From NCBI GenBank assembly GCA_007694095.1, contig RECI01000226.1, positions 1 to 61,992 on the forward strand: a stretch of DNA of 61,992 bases, read 5' to 3'. This DNA is from Balneolaceae bacterium. GTDB lineage: Bacteria > Bacteroidota > Rhodothermia > Balneolales > Balneolaceae. Positions 17,040 through 26,437 of the stretch are shown piece after piece; positions within the stretch are counted from its first letter, which is position 1; each line of letters starts with the position of its first letter. Below the pieces are notes generated by a model that was not told the DNA's origin, did not search any database, and was given only the letters and a program-made list of their open reading frames with translations. The position numbers and the translations under genes are program-made.

Positions 17040-19673
17040 TTATGCGTTAAGTGCAGCCTGTGCAGCGGCAAGTCTTGCGACAGGTACCCTGAATGGTGAA
17101 CAGGATACATAATCGAGTCCCAGTTTGTAGCAGAATGTTACACTGCGGGGTTCACCGCCATGTTCACCACAGATGCCAACTTTAAGTGTGGGTTTTTCCA
17201 TGCGACCATTTTTGGCAGCCATTTCTACAAGTTGTCCAACTCCTTCGATATCCAGTACCTGGAAGGGATCTTCCTGCAGTATGCCCTCTTTAATGTATTC
17301 GCCGAGGAACTTACCGGCATCATCACGGCTGTAACCGAATGTCATTTGAGTGAGGTCGTTGGTTCCGAATGAGAAAAATTCTGCATCTTTGGCTATTTGG
17401 CTGGCCACAAGTGCAGCCCGTGGTATTTCAATCATAGTGCCGACCCGGTAGCGAACTTTCTTTCCGGTTTCTTCGAATACCACTTTCGCTGTATTGTCAA
17501 TTACCATTTTCTGAACACGGAATTCCTGGGGCGTTCCAACCAGCGGAATCATGATTTCAGGTTCCACATCCATCTTTTCTTTTTTAAGTTCGATGGCAGC
17601 TTCCAGGATTGCTCTTGTCTGCATTTCGGTAATTTCCGGGTAGGTAATACCGAGACGGCATCCGCGATGGCCAAGCATGGGGTTGAACTCTTTTAATGAC
17701 CTTACCTTGCGTGCAAAAATGTTTCGCCTGATTCCAAGGTCATCAGCCACTGCATTCATTTCATCTTTGTCTTCAGGCAAAAATTCATGAAGCGGGGGAT
17801 CGAGCAGCCGTATGGTTACAGGAAGTCCCTTCATTGCTTTAAAAATTTCAATGAAATCTTTCTTTTGATAGGGAAGCAATTGTTCAAGTGCCTCTTTCCT
17901 GGCTTCATAATGATCGGAAATTATCATGCGGCGAATAGCCTTGATCCTTTCTTCTCCAAAGAACATATGCTCGGTGCGACAAAGGCCAATTCCTTCCGCT
18001 CCAAATTCGCGTGCACGTTTTGCATCTTCAGGTGTATCGGCATTGGTGCGTACATTCATATCCCTGAATTCATCAACCCACTCCATGAAGAGTCTGTAGT
18101 CGTCTTTCAGTTTGGGTTTTATCACGTCTTTCTGGCCCAGAATCACAGTACCGCGGGCTCCATCAATCGATATCCAGTCGCCTTCGTTAACCGTAACCTT
18201 ACCATTGGTGAAGTTGGCATTTTCATAGTCGATGATGATATCATCACAACCGGCAACGCAAGGTTTGCCCCAGCCTCGTGCAACTACGGCAGCGTGGCTG
18301 GTCATACCGCCACGGGAGGTTAAAATACCCTGTGCTGCCGACATTCCGCCTACATCTTCCGGGCTTGTTTCAATACGTACTAGAATAACAGGTTCTCCGG
18401 CAAGGGCTGCTTCTTCAGCCTTTTCGGATTCAAATACAACTTTACCTACCGCCGCTCCGGGTGATGCCGGCAGGCCAATTCCAAGCACCGATTCCGGATC
18501 TACAGTACTTGCATCAATTTGTGGGTGAAGTAATTGATCAAGGTGGGCTGGCTCTACATGGGTTTTTACTGCTGTACGTTTTTCGATCAGGCCTTCTTTA
18601 ACCATTTCGGTGGCAATTTTAATTGCTGCATGGCCTGTTCTTTTTCCGCTTCTTGTCTGAAGAATATATAGAGTGCCTTTTTGAATGGTGAACTCGATAT
18701 CCTGCATGTTGCCATAATGTTTTTCAAGTTTGCGTCCCCATTCCTCAAGTTCCTCGTAATCTTTTGGCATAAGGGTTTTAAGCTCACTGATATCCTTGGG
18801 AGTACGGATACCTGCCACAACATCTTCACCCTGTGCGTTAATTAAAAACTCACCATATAGCTTGTTTTCACCTGTTGATGGATTTCGTGTAAAGTAGACG
18901 CCGGTTGCACAGTCATCTCCCATATTGCCATACACCATAGCCTGTACGTTTACAGCAGTTCCCAGCAGACCGGTAATATGGTTAATTCTGCGGTATTTAT
19001 TGGCACGGTCGCTATCCCATGATTCAAAAACAGAATTAATTGACCACTCAAGTTGTTCGTAAGGATCTCCGGGGAACATGTAACCGGTTGCTTTGCGATA
19101 AACAGCCTTATAACGGTTTACCAGTTCTTTCAAATCTTTCGTTGTGAGGTCCGTATCCTCAGTTACCCCTTTTGCATTTTTTAGTGAGTCAATTGCTTCC
19201 TCAAAGAGTTCATGGGGAATTCCCATAACTACGTTGCCGAACATATCGATGAACCTGCGGTAACTGTCATATGCAAAACGCTCGTTATTAGTATGCTCCG
19301 CAAGCGCTTCCACAGTGTTGTCATTTAAACCAAGGTTCAATACGGTATCCATCATCCCCGGCATGGATACAGCAGCACCAGAGCGCACTGACAACAGCAG
19401 CGGGTGTTTTGAATCTCCGAATTTGGTTCCCATTATGTCTTCAACAAATTTCAGGCCGTCTTTAACCTGCTGCTTAAGGCCGAGCGGCCAGTTGCGTTCG
19501 TGTGTTGAATAGTAATGACAGGCATTTGTTGAAATTGTAAATCCCGCCGGGACAGGCAGGCCGATTGTAGACATTTCAGCAAGATTTGCGCCTTTGCCTC
19601 CAAGCAGTTGCTTTAGTGAGCGATCACCTTCAGCTGTTCCGTTTCCAAAAGTATAAACATGTTTTCCCTTCAT
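17040..19673 (-). CDS. ppdK: pyruvate, phosphate dikinase
   Basis: An 877-residue enzyme interconverting pyruvate, ATP and phosphate with PEP, AMP and pyrophosphate. The N-terminal ATP-grasp domain has [11 protein letters not shown] and [12 protein letters not shown]. The swivelling domain carries the phospho-accepting H460 in [15 protein letters not shown], with T458 being the residue that regulatory PDRP kinases target in other organisms. The C-terminal PEP-binding barrel has [15 protein letters not shown] and [13 protein letters not shown]. Length is normal. GGAGG lies seven bases upstream of the ATG. A monocistronic unit used for gluconeogenesis or pyrophosphate-linked glycolysis. Confidence 0.97.
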   Translation of the reverse strand: MKGKHVYTFGNGTAEGDRSLKQLLGGKGANLAEMSTIGLPVPAGFTISTNACHYYSTHERNWPLGLKQQVKDGLKFVEDIMGTKFGDSKHPLLLSVRSGAAVSMPGMMDTVLNLGLNDNTVEALAEHTNNERFAYDSYRRFIDMFGNVVMGIPHELFEEAIDSLKNAKGVTEDTDLTTKDLKELVNRYKAVYRKATGYMFPGDPYEQLEWSINSVFESWDSDRANKYRRINHITGLLGTAVNVQAMVYGNMGDDCATGVYFTRNPSTGENKLYGEFLINAQGEDVVAGIRTPKDISELKTLMPKDYEELEEWGRKLEKHYGNMQDIEFTIQKGTLYILQTRSGKRTGHAAIKIATEMVKEGLIEKRTAVKTHVEPAHLDQLLHPQIDASTVDPESVLGIGLPASPGAAVGKVVFESEKAEEAALAGEPVILVRIETSPEDVGGMSAAQGILTSRGGMTSHAAVVARGWGKPCVAGCDDIIIDYENANFTNGKVTVNEGDWISIDGARGTVILGQKDVIKPKLKDDYRLFMEWVDEFRDMNVRTNADTPEDAKRAREFGAEGIGLCRTEHMFFGEERIKAIRRMIISDHYEARKEALEQLLPYQKKDFIEIFKAMKGLPVTIRLLDPPLHEFLPEDKDEMNAVADDLGIRRNIFARKVRSLKEFNPMLGHRGCRLGITYPEITEMQTRAILEAAIELKKEKMDVEPEIMIPLVGTPQEFRVQKMVIDNTAKVVFEETGKKVRYRVGTMIEIPRAALVASQIAKDAEFFSFGTNDLTQMTFGYSRDDAGKFLGEYIKEGILQEDPFQVLDIEGVGQLVEMAAKNGRMEKPTLKVGICGEHGGEPRSVTFCYKLGLDYVSCSPFRVPVARLAAAQAALNA

Positions 19674-20113
19674 TTTTTCCTCCGTTTAGGTAGTGAATTT
19701 AAATTCTTTTAAGATTTAAGACTCTCAGTTTGAAATGTAGCTTTCTATCATGATGTAAATGTGAAGCCCCCATGTGGTTCAGTCGGTTACCAAAAACTGA
19801 AATTACGTGAACTGTTTGGATACTGTACATGAATGATAGTTAGGTTAATTCAGGACACATTCCGCCATAACAGAAATCTGACGTTACCGGATATTGTTAT
19901 CTTATTTGTAAAAGTTTAATTATTAAACAAAATCAATATCAACGTTTTTTGCAATCGGGGTGATCCCCATAGCCATGTCGGGTTCTGCCCTAAAATCAGA
20001 GTTGCACCAAATTATTTGTAATAATAAAAGCAAATTCCCACTATAACCCGGTTTGAATCATAGAGCATACCTGCCTATTTTGCGGCTTAAAAAATCAGCC
20101 AAAGTATTGCCAT
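19674..20113. other. intergenic region between divergent ppdK and carrier genes
   Basis: This 440-base stretch separates the divergent starts of ppdK and the YfcC-type carrier, so it must hold both promoters. It is AT-rich in the middle (around 19905-19945). I see no RNA gene, strong hairpin or intact open frame in it, and no promoter could be placed with confidence. Confidence 0.5.
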
Positions 20114-21487
20114 ATGAAATTCCAGGTGCCCCATACCTTAACCCTTCTTTTCTTTTTGATGGCAACTGCTTTAGTTGCAACGTGGATAATTCCGCAGGGG
20201 CATTTTGATACCGAAATTGTAAATGGCAGATCAGTAGTGATTCCGGGAACATTTGAAGTTGCCGAAGAGCGCACATTCATGAATCCTTTGAACTTATTTA
20301 TTGCTGTTCCCAGGGCATTCGCAGATGCGCAGGCTATTATTTTTTTCCTGTTTATTATCGGCGGGGTTTTGGCGGTAATCAGGAAAACAGGTACAATTGA
20401 CGCGCTCCTAGGTCGCCTCCTTGAAAAGTTTGGCGATCGACCCGGAACTCTCATTTATTTAACCGTTTTTATTTTTGCACTGGCTTCAAGTGCAATGGGT
20501 GCCTCGGCAGAATACATTCCTTTTGTTTTAATTTTGGCGGCACTGTGCCGTACCATGAAAATGGATACGATGACTGCGGTTGGAATTATCGTTGTTGGGT
20601 ATGGCATCGGATACGGCGCTGCCTCATTTAACCAATACACGGTGGTTGTGGCACAGGGAGTGGCAGATCTGCCAACGTATTCCGGCTGGCAGGTGCGTAC
20701 AGCATTGCTGGTCCCTTTTGTGATGATCGGGGCTCACCATGTATGGAACTACGGACGTATGGTTCAACTTGACCCTTCTAAAAGCCTGATGGCTGATATT
20801 GAATCCCCATCAGCAACTCAAGCTGCCACTCATTATCCGCCATTGACGCTCTCTCACATTATCATCATAATTTCATTTATAACAGCTCTTGGAATCGCGG
20901 TTTGGGGTATAGCACAAAAAGGATGGTATCTTTATGAGCTCGGCGCCGCTTTTCTCATACTTGGTATTCTAACAGCAATGATCGGGAAAATTGGCCCGAG
21001 TATGATGGCATCAGAGTTTGTGAATGGAGCGAAAGATCTTACAGAAACGGCACTTCTTGTTGGTATCGCCAGGGGTATTGCACTCATCATGGAAGACGGG
21101 CAAATTCTTCACACGATTGTTCACGCCATGTCTGTTCCACTCTCCTATCTTGGGCCGGAACTTGCCTCCGTCGGGATGATGCTTCTTCAATCCGTAATGA
21201 ACTTCTTTGTAACATCAGGCAGCGGACAGGCTTTTCTGACCATGCCCCTTATGGCTCCTCTTGGAGATATTCTGGGTGTTACACGCCAGGTTGCTGTACA
21301 GGCATATTTGTATGGTGATGGTTTCTCAAATATGATTGTACCCACAAATCCGGTCCTTATGGGAATACTGGGTATGGCAAGTGTTCCGTTCGACAAGTGG
21401 TTCCGATTTTGCCTGCCGTTATTCCTGAAATTGATTGGTTTTGCCGCAATCTGTATGGTTGCCATGGTGATGTTTGGATATTCGTAG
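20114..21487 (+). CDS. YfcC/DcuC-type anion carrier
   Basis: A 457-residue inner-membrane transporter of the YfcC family (C4-dicarboxylate carrier superfamily). About eleven to twelve membrane spans are visible. The conserved glycine/serine re-entrant blocks are present: SSAMGASAEYIPFVLILAALC in the first half and VMNFFVTSGSGQAFLTMPLMAPLGDILG in the second, followed by DGFSNMIVPTNPVLMGILG. Members carry dicarboxylates, short-chain acids or basic amino acids; the substrate cannot be decided here. It stands alone after a long divergent region. Confidence 0.85.
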   Translation: MKFQVPHTLTLLFFLMATALVATWIIPQGHFDTEIVNGRSVVIPGTFEVAEERTFMNPLNLFIAVPRAFADAQAIIFFLFIIGGVLAVIRKTGTIDALLGRLLEKFGDRPGTLIYLTVFIFALASSAMGASAEYIPFVLILAALCRTMKMDTMTAVGIIVVGYGIGYGAASFNQYTVVVAQGVADLPTYSGWQVRTALLVPFVMIGAHHVWNYGRMVQLDPSKSLMADIESPSATQAATHYPPLTLSHIIIIISFITALGIAVWGIAQKGWYLYELGAAFLILGILTAMIGKIGPSMMASEFVNGAKDLTETALLVGIARGIALIMEDGQILHTIVHAMSVPLSYLGPELASVGMMLLQSVMNFFVTSGSGQAFLTMPLMAPLGDILGVTRQVAVQAYLYGDGFSNMIVPTNPVLMGILGMASVPFDKWFRFCLPLFLKLIGFAAICMVAMVMFGYS

Positions 21488-21500
21488 CAAAGTGCAGGGT

Positions 21501-22263
21501 TCAAGGTGCAGGGCTCAGGGTTCCGTTAGTCTGTAGCTGTCTCACCAATTCTACACGCCTGTTCAGTGCCCTCCCTTCCTCCGTTTCATTTGTACTGATT
21601 GGTGAAACCGGCCCGACTCCGGTAACATCTCGTAACTGCCCGTTTCAAATAGAATATCATACACCCGCGCACTGCCTGTTCTTTCAATTTCCTCATATAA
21701 AGAATTTGCAGTGACCATATCTATGTCCATTGGCACCGTTTCAATCACATCAAGTTGAATGGCCGGGGTATCTTTGTGGATGCTCTGAGACAAGAACAGA
21801 GCGACATAAACCCAAAATTTTCATTGACCAATGACAATTTTGCCCGAAGGGCAAAAAAGGCCTAACGGCTTTTTTGGGATAAACATCGCCATCGGGACGT
21901 TCAAGCTTTGCAGCAAGAAAGCGTTGATCTCTTTCGGTACTATGCAAATAAGCAAATGGGCTTGCATGGCGTGCTGTAATGCCGGCTGCAAAGTCCTCCT
22001 GCGGATAAGTAATCAATCAGAACCTTCAGTCTCCCAAATCGACCCCTGATGCAGCAAAGAGTGTTTCAAATCCTGCTCTTTGGAGCGCCAATTCATAATT
22101 TCTGAATATCTCCAAAGTTGACCGGTCTTCAGGCGCATCATATTGAATACGGGTCACTTTACCTTCCAGATGCTTCCCGTCATCATAGCTGAACTCGCGT
22201 GAATGGTAATTGACGACATTAATTTTGCCAAGGGGAAGGAAATACTCATCATATGATTGTTGA
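21501..22263 (-). pseudogene. DUF4892/OmpA family protein, degenerate
   Basis: Four fragments in order match one exported DUF4892 plus OmpA-like protein: SYDEYFLPLGKINVVNYHSR with YDAPEDRSTLEIFRNYELAL (22263-22040), FAYLHSTERDQRFLAAKLERP to DGDVY (to 21879), VALFLSQSIHKDTPAIQLDV with YDILFETGSYEML (21805-21615), and GPVSPISTNETEEGRALNRR (to 21501). Lesions: no start or signal peptide, two in-frame TGA codons around 22030-22040, a 68-bp insertion with target duplication at 21806-21883, and a deletion near 21611 removing the OmpA peptidoglycan-binding core. Clearly dead. Confidence 0.85.
21811..21878. mobile_element. 68-bp miniature element with inverted ends and target duplication
   Basis: The segment begins CCCAAAATTTT and ends CTTTTTTGGG, giving seven-base inverted termini (CCCAAAA). 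It is flanked on both sides by ATAAA (21806-21810 and 21879-21883). Removing the element plus one ATAAA restores an uninterrupted reading frame of the host pseudogene on the minus strand (DGDVY joined to VALFLSQ), which fixes the boundaries. Inside are three further hairpins: TCATTG/CAATGA, TTTTGCCC/GGGCAAAA, and AAAAAAG.GCC/GGC.TTTTTT. No coding capacity. No other complete copy was seen in the window. Confidence 0.8.
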
Positions 22264-22414
22264 TTACACTTTATATTATAAAAGCAAAAAATTCAAACTT
22301 CCTTACAAAATTAATTTGAATTCATGTCAACCTTATTCAGGCACCTGTTGATGTCTGAATAATGTTGATGGAACGGTAATAGGTGATATTATCAGGAGCC
22401 GTTCCCGATTACAG

Positions 22415-22454
22415 GGCACAAGCGGGACGCTCATATCTTGTAGACGCTTGTGCC
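22415..22454. repeat. palindromic intergenic repeat, GGCACAAGCG type
   Basis: GGCACAAGCG (22415-22424) and CGCTTGTGCC (22445-22454) are perfect 10-base inverted arms. The 15-mer CACAAGCGGGACGCT at 22417-22431 recurs, inverted, at 3927-3941 in the upstream part of the M1 peptidase frame. Confidence 0.75.
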
Positions 22455-22489
22455 AACCTGTATCTCATGAATCACGACTATTTGAACTT

Positions 22490-23269
22490 TTATTTCTTCT
22501 TCACTTCAGGCCTGAATGTTTCCAGGAACTCGATTGGGAATGGAATGTAGGTAAATGTTGCGTTTTCGCTGCTGATTTCTACCATGGTTTGCAGATATCG
22601 AAGCTGAAGGGCTGTTGGTGTTTTCTCGATCATGGCACCGGCCTGAACCAGTTTAGTAGCAGCCTCGAATTCTCCCTGTGCGTTAATAATCTTGGCTCTT
22701 CTGTCACGCTCACTTTCAGCCTGCCTTGCCATTGCCCGCTTCATGCTTTCCGGGAGTATAACGTCTTTCACTTCAACCGAAACCACCTTGATTCCCCAGG
22801 GATCGGTTTGCCGGTCGATGATATCCTGTATTTGCTTGTTGATTTTATCGCGATCGGTGAGTAGTTCATCCAGTTCAAACTGGCCGAGTACGCTTCTGAG
22901 GGTAGTCTGTGCCAGCATGGATGTTGCCGCGATGTACCGCTCAACCTGGATCACAGCCCGTTCGGCGTCAACAACGCGGAAAAAGGTGATGGCATCCACA
23001 TTAACGGTTACGTTGTCTTTGGTAATTACTTCCTGCCTTTCGACGTTGATGGTGAGTACGCGAAGGTCAACACGTTCAATTTTATCGATGAATGGAATAA
23101 GGACGATAAGGCCGGGGCCTTTGGTGGCCTGGAATTTACCGAGACGGAAAACTACTCCGCGTTCGTATTCCCTCATGATTTTAAACATCTGTGGCAGAAA
23201 TACCGACAGAAAAATGACAATGGTTACTATCCATACTAACATGTTGGTAATTGCACCGGGATCGTTCAT
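22490..23269 (-). CDS. slipin, SPFH/Band 7 membrane protein
   Basis: A 259-residue stomatin-like protein. One N-terminal membrane hairpin or span (MLVWIVTIVIFLSVFL) is followed by the SPFH domain: REYERGVVFRLGKF, GPGLIVLIPFIDKIERVDLR, QEVITKDNVTVNVDAITFFRV and LRSVLGQFELDELLTDRDKIN, then the coiled-coil AESERDRRAKIINAQGEFEAA. These proteins oligomerise in membrane microdomains and are the partner and substrate class of NfeD proteases. The NfeD gene lies immediately upstream on the same strand, 184 bases away, the standard pairing. The start has CGGAGC upstream. Confidence 0.95.
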   Translation of the reverse strand: MNDPGAITNMLVWIVTIVIFLSVFLPQMFKIMREYERGVVFRLGKFQATKGPGLIVLIPFIDKIERVDLRVLTINVERQEVITKDNVTVNVDAITFFRVVDAERAVIQVERYIAATSMLAQTTLRSVLGQFELDELLTDRDKINKQIQDIIDRQTDPWGIKVVSVEVKDVILPESMKRAMARQAESERDRRAKIINAQGEFEAATKLVQAGAMIEKTPTALQLRYLQTMVEISSENATFTYIPFPIEFLETFRPEVKKK

Positions 23270-23453
23270 AAATTTGCTCCGTTAGTTATTATTGATTTAT
23301 TTACTGTTAATAAAGACCTGTCAGCGTCCGCAGTTCCTGACAGCGTCAAATAGTTTGATCAATATATTTCTCAATATATAATAGTTTATAATTAAACTTT
23401 CTTTTTATGTGTATCCGTTTTTATAGTTGCCACAGAGAATTGCAGATTTGAAT

Positions 23454-24821
23454 TTACCTGTCCTCATGTATTTTTTTTGCGGCGGCTGAAGCCGGTAATA
23501 CAACAACTCTCAGCCCTTTAAACTGTAATATTTCAGCAATATCCCCTTCATTCAGTGGCTGGTCGCTTTCGGCAGTCCAGTATTCACCGTCAAAAAATAC
23601 ACGGCCTGATTGTCCCGGTAAAATGGGATCCGTTACTACTGCGGTTTTTCCAACGGTTGCCTCCAGGCCTGTGCGGGGTGGATTAAACAGCGATTTTATC
23701 CCATATGTAACGATCCATGCAAAAAATGCGGCTGTCAACAGTGTTGCAGGTATCAGCCAGTACATAGAGATTTCCATTCCCTCAGGCAGATCCTGGAATA
23801 ACATCAGGGCACCAAGGAAAAACGCCACTGCGCCACTTGTAATGAGCAGGCCAAATGCCGGGGTAAATGCCTCTGCCACAAAAAGGATGATGGCAAGACC
23901 AATCAGGAGGAAACCTGCAAGATTGATCGGCATTGCAGCTACACCATAGAGCAGTAATATCAAAGCGATAACACCGGAAACCCCCGGTATGATGCCGCCG
24001 GGGTTTGTCACCTCGCCAATAATGCCATAAATCGCTATCAGCGTAAGAATCAGCATCACTTCAGGCCTGATGAGAAAACCAAAGAAAATTTCGGCAAAGG
24101 TTTGCGGGATCCGGTCGGTATCGGCATCACGGGTATTGAGGATTTTGCCCTCTACTTCCATGCCGTGGATTTTTTCCAATAAATCCTGAATATCATCGGC
24201 AATGAGATCAATTACATTGATTTCAAGCGCTTCAGTTGCAGTAATAGACGCACCATCGGTAACGGCTGATTTTGCCCATTCCACATTTCGGCCTCTCTGT
24301 TCGGCTATGGATTCAATAAAGCTTTCGGAGAAATTGAAGATTTTTTTCTGAGCAACGGTATCCATCTCGCCTCCGCCCATTGTTACCGGTGATGCCGCAC
24401 CGATATTTGTAGCCGGCGCCATGGCAGCGATATGGGCTGCAAGTGTGATAAATGTACCGGCACTGCCGGCATTGGCTCCTCTCGGCGATACATAAACAAT
24501 GGTTGGATGTTCAGTTCCAAGCAATGTCTGCACAATATCCTGCGTTGAATCGAGCAGACCGCCAGGGGTATCGAGTTCTATAATGAATGCTTCATCTCCC
24601 CGTTCAATGGATTTACGCAGCCCGCGTTCGATATACTGGGAGCTGGTTGGGCCAATGATCCCTTCCACCCGTATGATACTAACTGTTGATGGTGTCCTTT
24701 CACGTTCAGAGACGGCGGTTGTATCACCACCGGGCAGACCGTTTCCTTCCTGTTCCTGTAATACAAGAACAGAACCGGTTAGAAGGAGGATAAGGGATAG
24801 TAAAAATGTTTTGTTCATCAT
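23454..24821 (-). CDS. NfeD family protein with ClpP-class serine protease domain
   Basis: Long-form NfeD, about 455 residues. Start at the MMNKTFLL pair; a Met five codons upstream is also open. Signal peptide, then a ClpP-fold protease (~50-240) with the oxyanion and serine region PRGANAGSAGTFITLAAH and a lysine in VAQKKIFN as the likely Ser-Lys dyad. Four to five membrane spans (~255-380) follow, and the chain ends in an NfeD OB-fold (VGKTAVVTDPILPGQSGRVFFDG). Such proteases cleave the C-terminus of partner slipins; the slipin gene follows on the same strand. Confidence 0.93.
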   Translation of the reverse strand: MMNKTFLLSLILLLTGSVLVLQEQEGNGLPGGDTTAVSERERTPSTVSIIRVEGIIGPTSSQYIERGLRKSIERGDEAFIIELDTPGGLLDSTQDIVQTLLGTEHPTIVYVSPRGANAGSAGTFITLAAHIAAMAPATNIGAASPVTMGGGEMDTVAQKKIFNFSESFIESIAEQRGRNVEWAKSAVTDGASITATEALEINVIDLIADDIQDLLEKIHGMEVEGKILNTRDADTDRIPQTFAEIFFGFLIRPEVMLILTLIAIYGIIGEVTNPGGIIPGVSGVIALILLLYGVAAMPINLAGFLLIGLAIILFVAEAFTPAFGLLITSGAVAFFLGALMLFQDLPEGMEISMYWLIPATLLTAAFFAWIVTYGIKSLFNPPRTGLEATVGKTAVVTDPILPGQSGRVFFDGEYWTAESDQPLNEGDIAEILQFKGLRVVVLPASAAAKKIHEDR

Positions 24822-24923
24822 ATAAATAGAATTCAATCAAAGCAAAAATGGTTCCTTTCTAACATAAAGAAACGTAATCTCTATACTTTAAATATACCAT
24901 CTTTTTTTTGACGATATGGAATT

Positions 24924-24980
24924 TCATAATTGCCACAGATGGCACAGATTTTCACAGAGGGTTTTCTGTGTTGATATGTG
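24924..24980. repeat. CACAGATGGCACAGAT intergenic repeat, copy 1
   Basis: TTGCCACAGATGGCACAGAT followed by TTTCACAGAGGG and GTTTTCTGTGTTGATATG. The first 20 bases recur exactly at 34022-34041. This is a widespread kind of extragenic repeat in Bacteroidota and Rhodothermota genomes. It lies upstream of the DUF1499 gene. Confidence 0.7.
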
Positions 24981-25090
24981 GCAAACAATAACTGTTGCCA
25001 GCCTGCCGATACCGCCGGTTGGTAATTTCAAACATCTTTCACCCATATTTAATACATTGAATAAGGACTATCATTTAATATCGGGTAATT

Positions 25091-25813
25091 ATGGTTTACG
25101 CAAGAATACTTCTCTACCTCTCATTGGCAGCATCATTTGTCTTTCTTATATCGGGATACGGTTATCAATGGAATTTATGGTCGCTCGGGTTGGGATTTAC
25201 TTTGTTAAGGTATGCTGCATATACTGCAATAGTGTTGGCAGTTATCAGCCTTATTTCGGTCTGGTTTTTAAGAAAATCCCGGACACGGGCTATCGTGTAT
25301 GCGATAATATCCCTGATTTTTACCGGAATTGTGAGTGGTACGGCACTTTACTGGCAGCAGCAAGCCGGATCGGTACCGCCTATTCATGATATTACGACGG
25401 ATATGGAGAATCCGCCTGAATTTTATGCAATGGTCAGGCTTCGGGCCAACGCTCCCAATCCGCCAGAATATGCAGGCTCTGAAACATCCCAGCTCCAGCG
25501 GGCTTATTACCCGAATATTCAGCCGCTTTATCTCGAAACAGATCTCCAGGAAGTGATGGATTTGGCTGTGATGCTTGTGGTTCGGCGTGGCTGGGAAATT
25601 GTATCCGTAAACCGGAAAGACGGACGGATAGAAGCAACTGAAAAACTTCCCTGGTTTGGCTTTAAAGATGATGTAGTTCTTCGGTTTACTGATATCGAAG
25701 ATGGCGGGACACGAGTGGATATGCGATCCAAATCCAGGGTGGGCCGTGGTGATGTAGGTGTAAACGCTAAACGGATAGATCGGTTTCTGCGCGATCTTGA
25801 ACACAGTCTGTAG
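25091..25813 (+). CDS. DUF1499 membrane protein
   Basis: A 240-residue protein with four N-terminal membrane spans (to ~115) and a C-terminal DUF1499 domain. Family blocks run in order: PPIHDITTDMENPPEF, QRAYYPNIQPL, GWEIVSVNRKDGRIEATEKLPWFGFKDDVVLR, and GTRVDMRSKSRVGRGDVGVNAKRI (broken here for length). DUF1499 is a conserved domain of unknown biochemistry. No operon partner is evident; a repeat-rich stretch follows. Confidence 0.85.
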   Translation: MVYARILLYLSLAASFVFLISGYGYQWNLWSLGLGFTLLRYAAYTAIVLAVISLISVWFLRKSRTRAIVYAIISLIFTGIVSGTALYWQQQAGSVPPIHDITTDMENPPEFYAMVRLRANAPNPPEYAGSETSQLQRAYYPNIQPLYLETDLQEVMDLAVMLVVRRGWEIVSVNRKDGRIEATEKLPWFGFKDDVVLRFTDIEDGGTRVDMRSKSRVGRGDVGVNAKRIDRFLRDLEHSL

Positions 25814-25834
25814 AGAAGGTTCAAGGTTGACCTT

Positions 25835-25865
25835 GCAGAGTGCGCCGCCTTTTGGCGCTCCTGCC
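25835..25865 (+). repeat. REP-like element, copy 1
   Basis: A 31-base unit (GCAGAGTGCG at its start, GCGCTCCTGCC at its end) containing the hairpin GCGCCGCCTTTTGGCGC. It is identical to the reverse complement of 26368-26398. Flanks (AAGGTTCAAGGTT before, AGAGTC after) are also shared with gaps. Confidence 0.85.
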
Positions 25866-26367
25866 AGAGTCAAGGGTTTGAGGTTTGAGGTTCACAAAAG
25901 ACCAGTCCGGGCCGGCTGCAAATAGCCAGCTATTGCTGTTGGCTTTAGCCCTGTGTCGCAGTTTTGAGATCACATTTATTGATTTCAATACTTAAACTTC
26001 AAAAAAATTTTAAACACTATTTTATTATATACTTATAAATTATATTTGGTTTTAAGGATTCAAAGATAAACCGGGTGTTGATTGATTAAGTACACCGTGG
26101 AATAAACGGAGCTTGAGGGCTAAAACCCATGAGTTTGTATCGCGCCTGATTCTGACAGCTAAAGCAGACGGTAAGTGGACAGGTTTGAAGAGAAAGGGCG
26201 GATCAGAATTAACAGAATGTTTGTGTGGGTAGTGTTAGCTGATAACTCGTGTCAGATATATCGCAAGGTAAATGAAGGGATGGGAAATTTTCAGGAGTTA
26301 AAAAAATATTGAACCTTGGACCTTGAACCTGAATCCCCCGACTCTGGCCCCGCAGGGATCCCGATGG

Positions 26368-26398
26368 GGCAGGAGCGCCAAAAGGCGGCGCACTCTGC
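26368..26398 (-). repeat. REP-like element, copy 2 (inverted)
   Basis: Exact inverse of the 31-base unit at 25835-25865, with a longer flank including GGGATCCCGATGGGG. The same GGGATCCC flavour appears near 41637 and 54306. It ends about 40 bases before the DUF72 stop. Confidence 0.85.
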
Positions 26399-26437
26399 CA
26401 GGTCAGCCTGAAACCTTGAACCTTGGCCCCTCTTTCT

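Larger units (their letters stand above)
25814..26437. other. 624-base intergenic region holding inverted REP-like copies
   Basis: No gene is seen. Two REP-like copies in opposite orientation frame the region (25815-25895 and 26310-26432), with phrases such as AAGGTTCAAGGTT repeated in each. Between them is an AT-rich stretch near 25985-26060. Nothing else was recognised. Confidence 0.6.

Noticed and set aside
20058-20454. Minus-strand frames opposite the YfcC carrier start
   Set aside because: Codon positions mirror the transporter; the plus-strand membrane protein explains the sequence.
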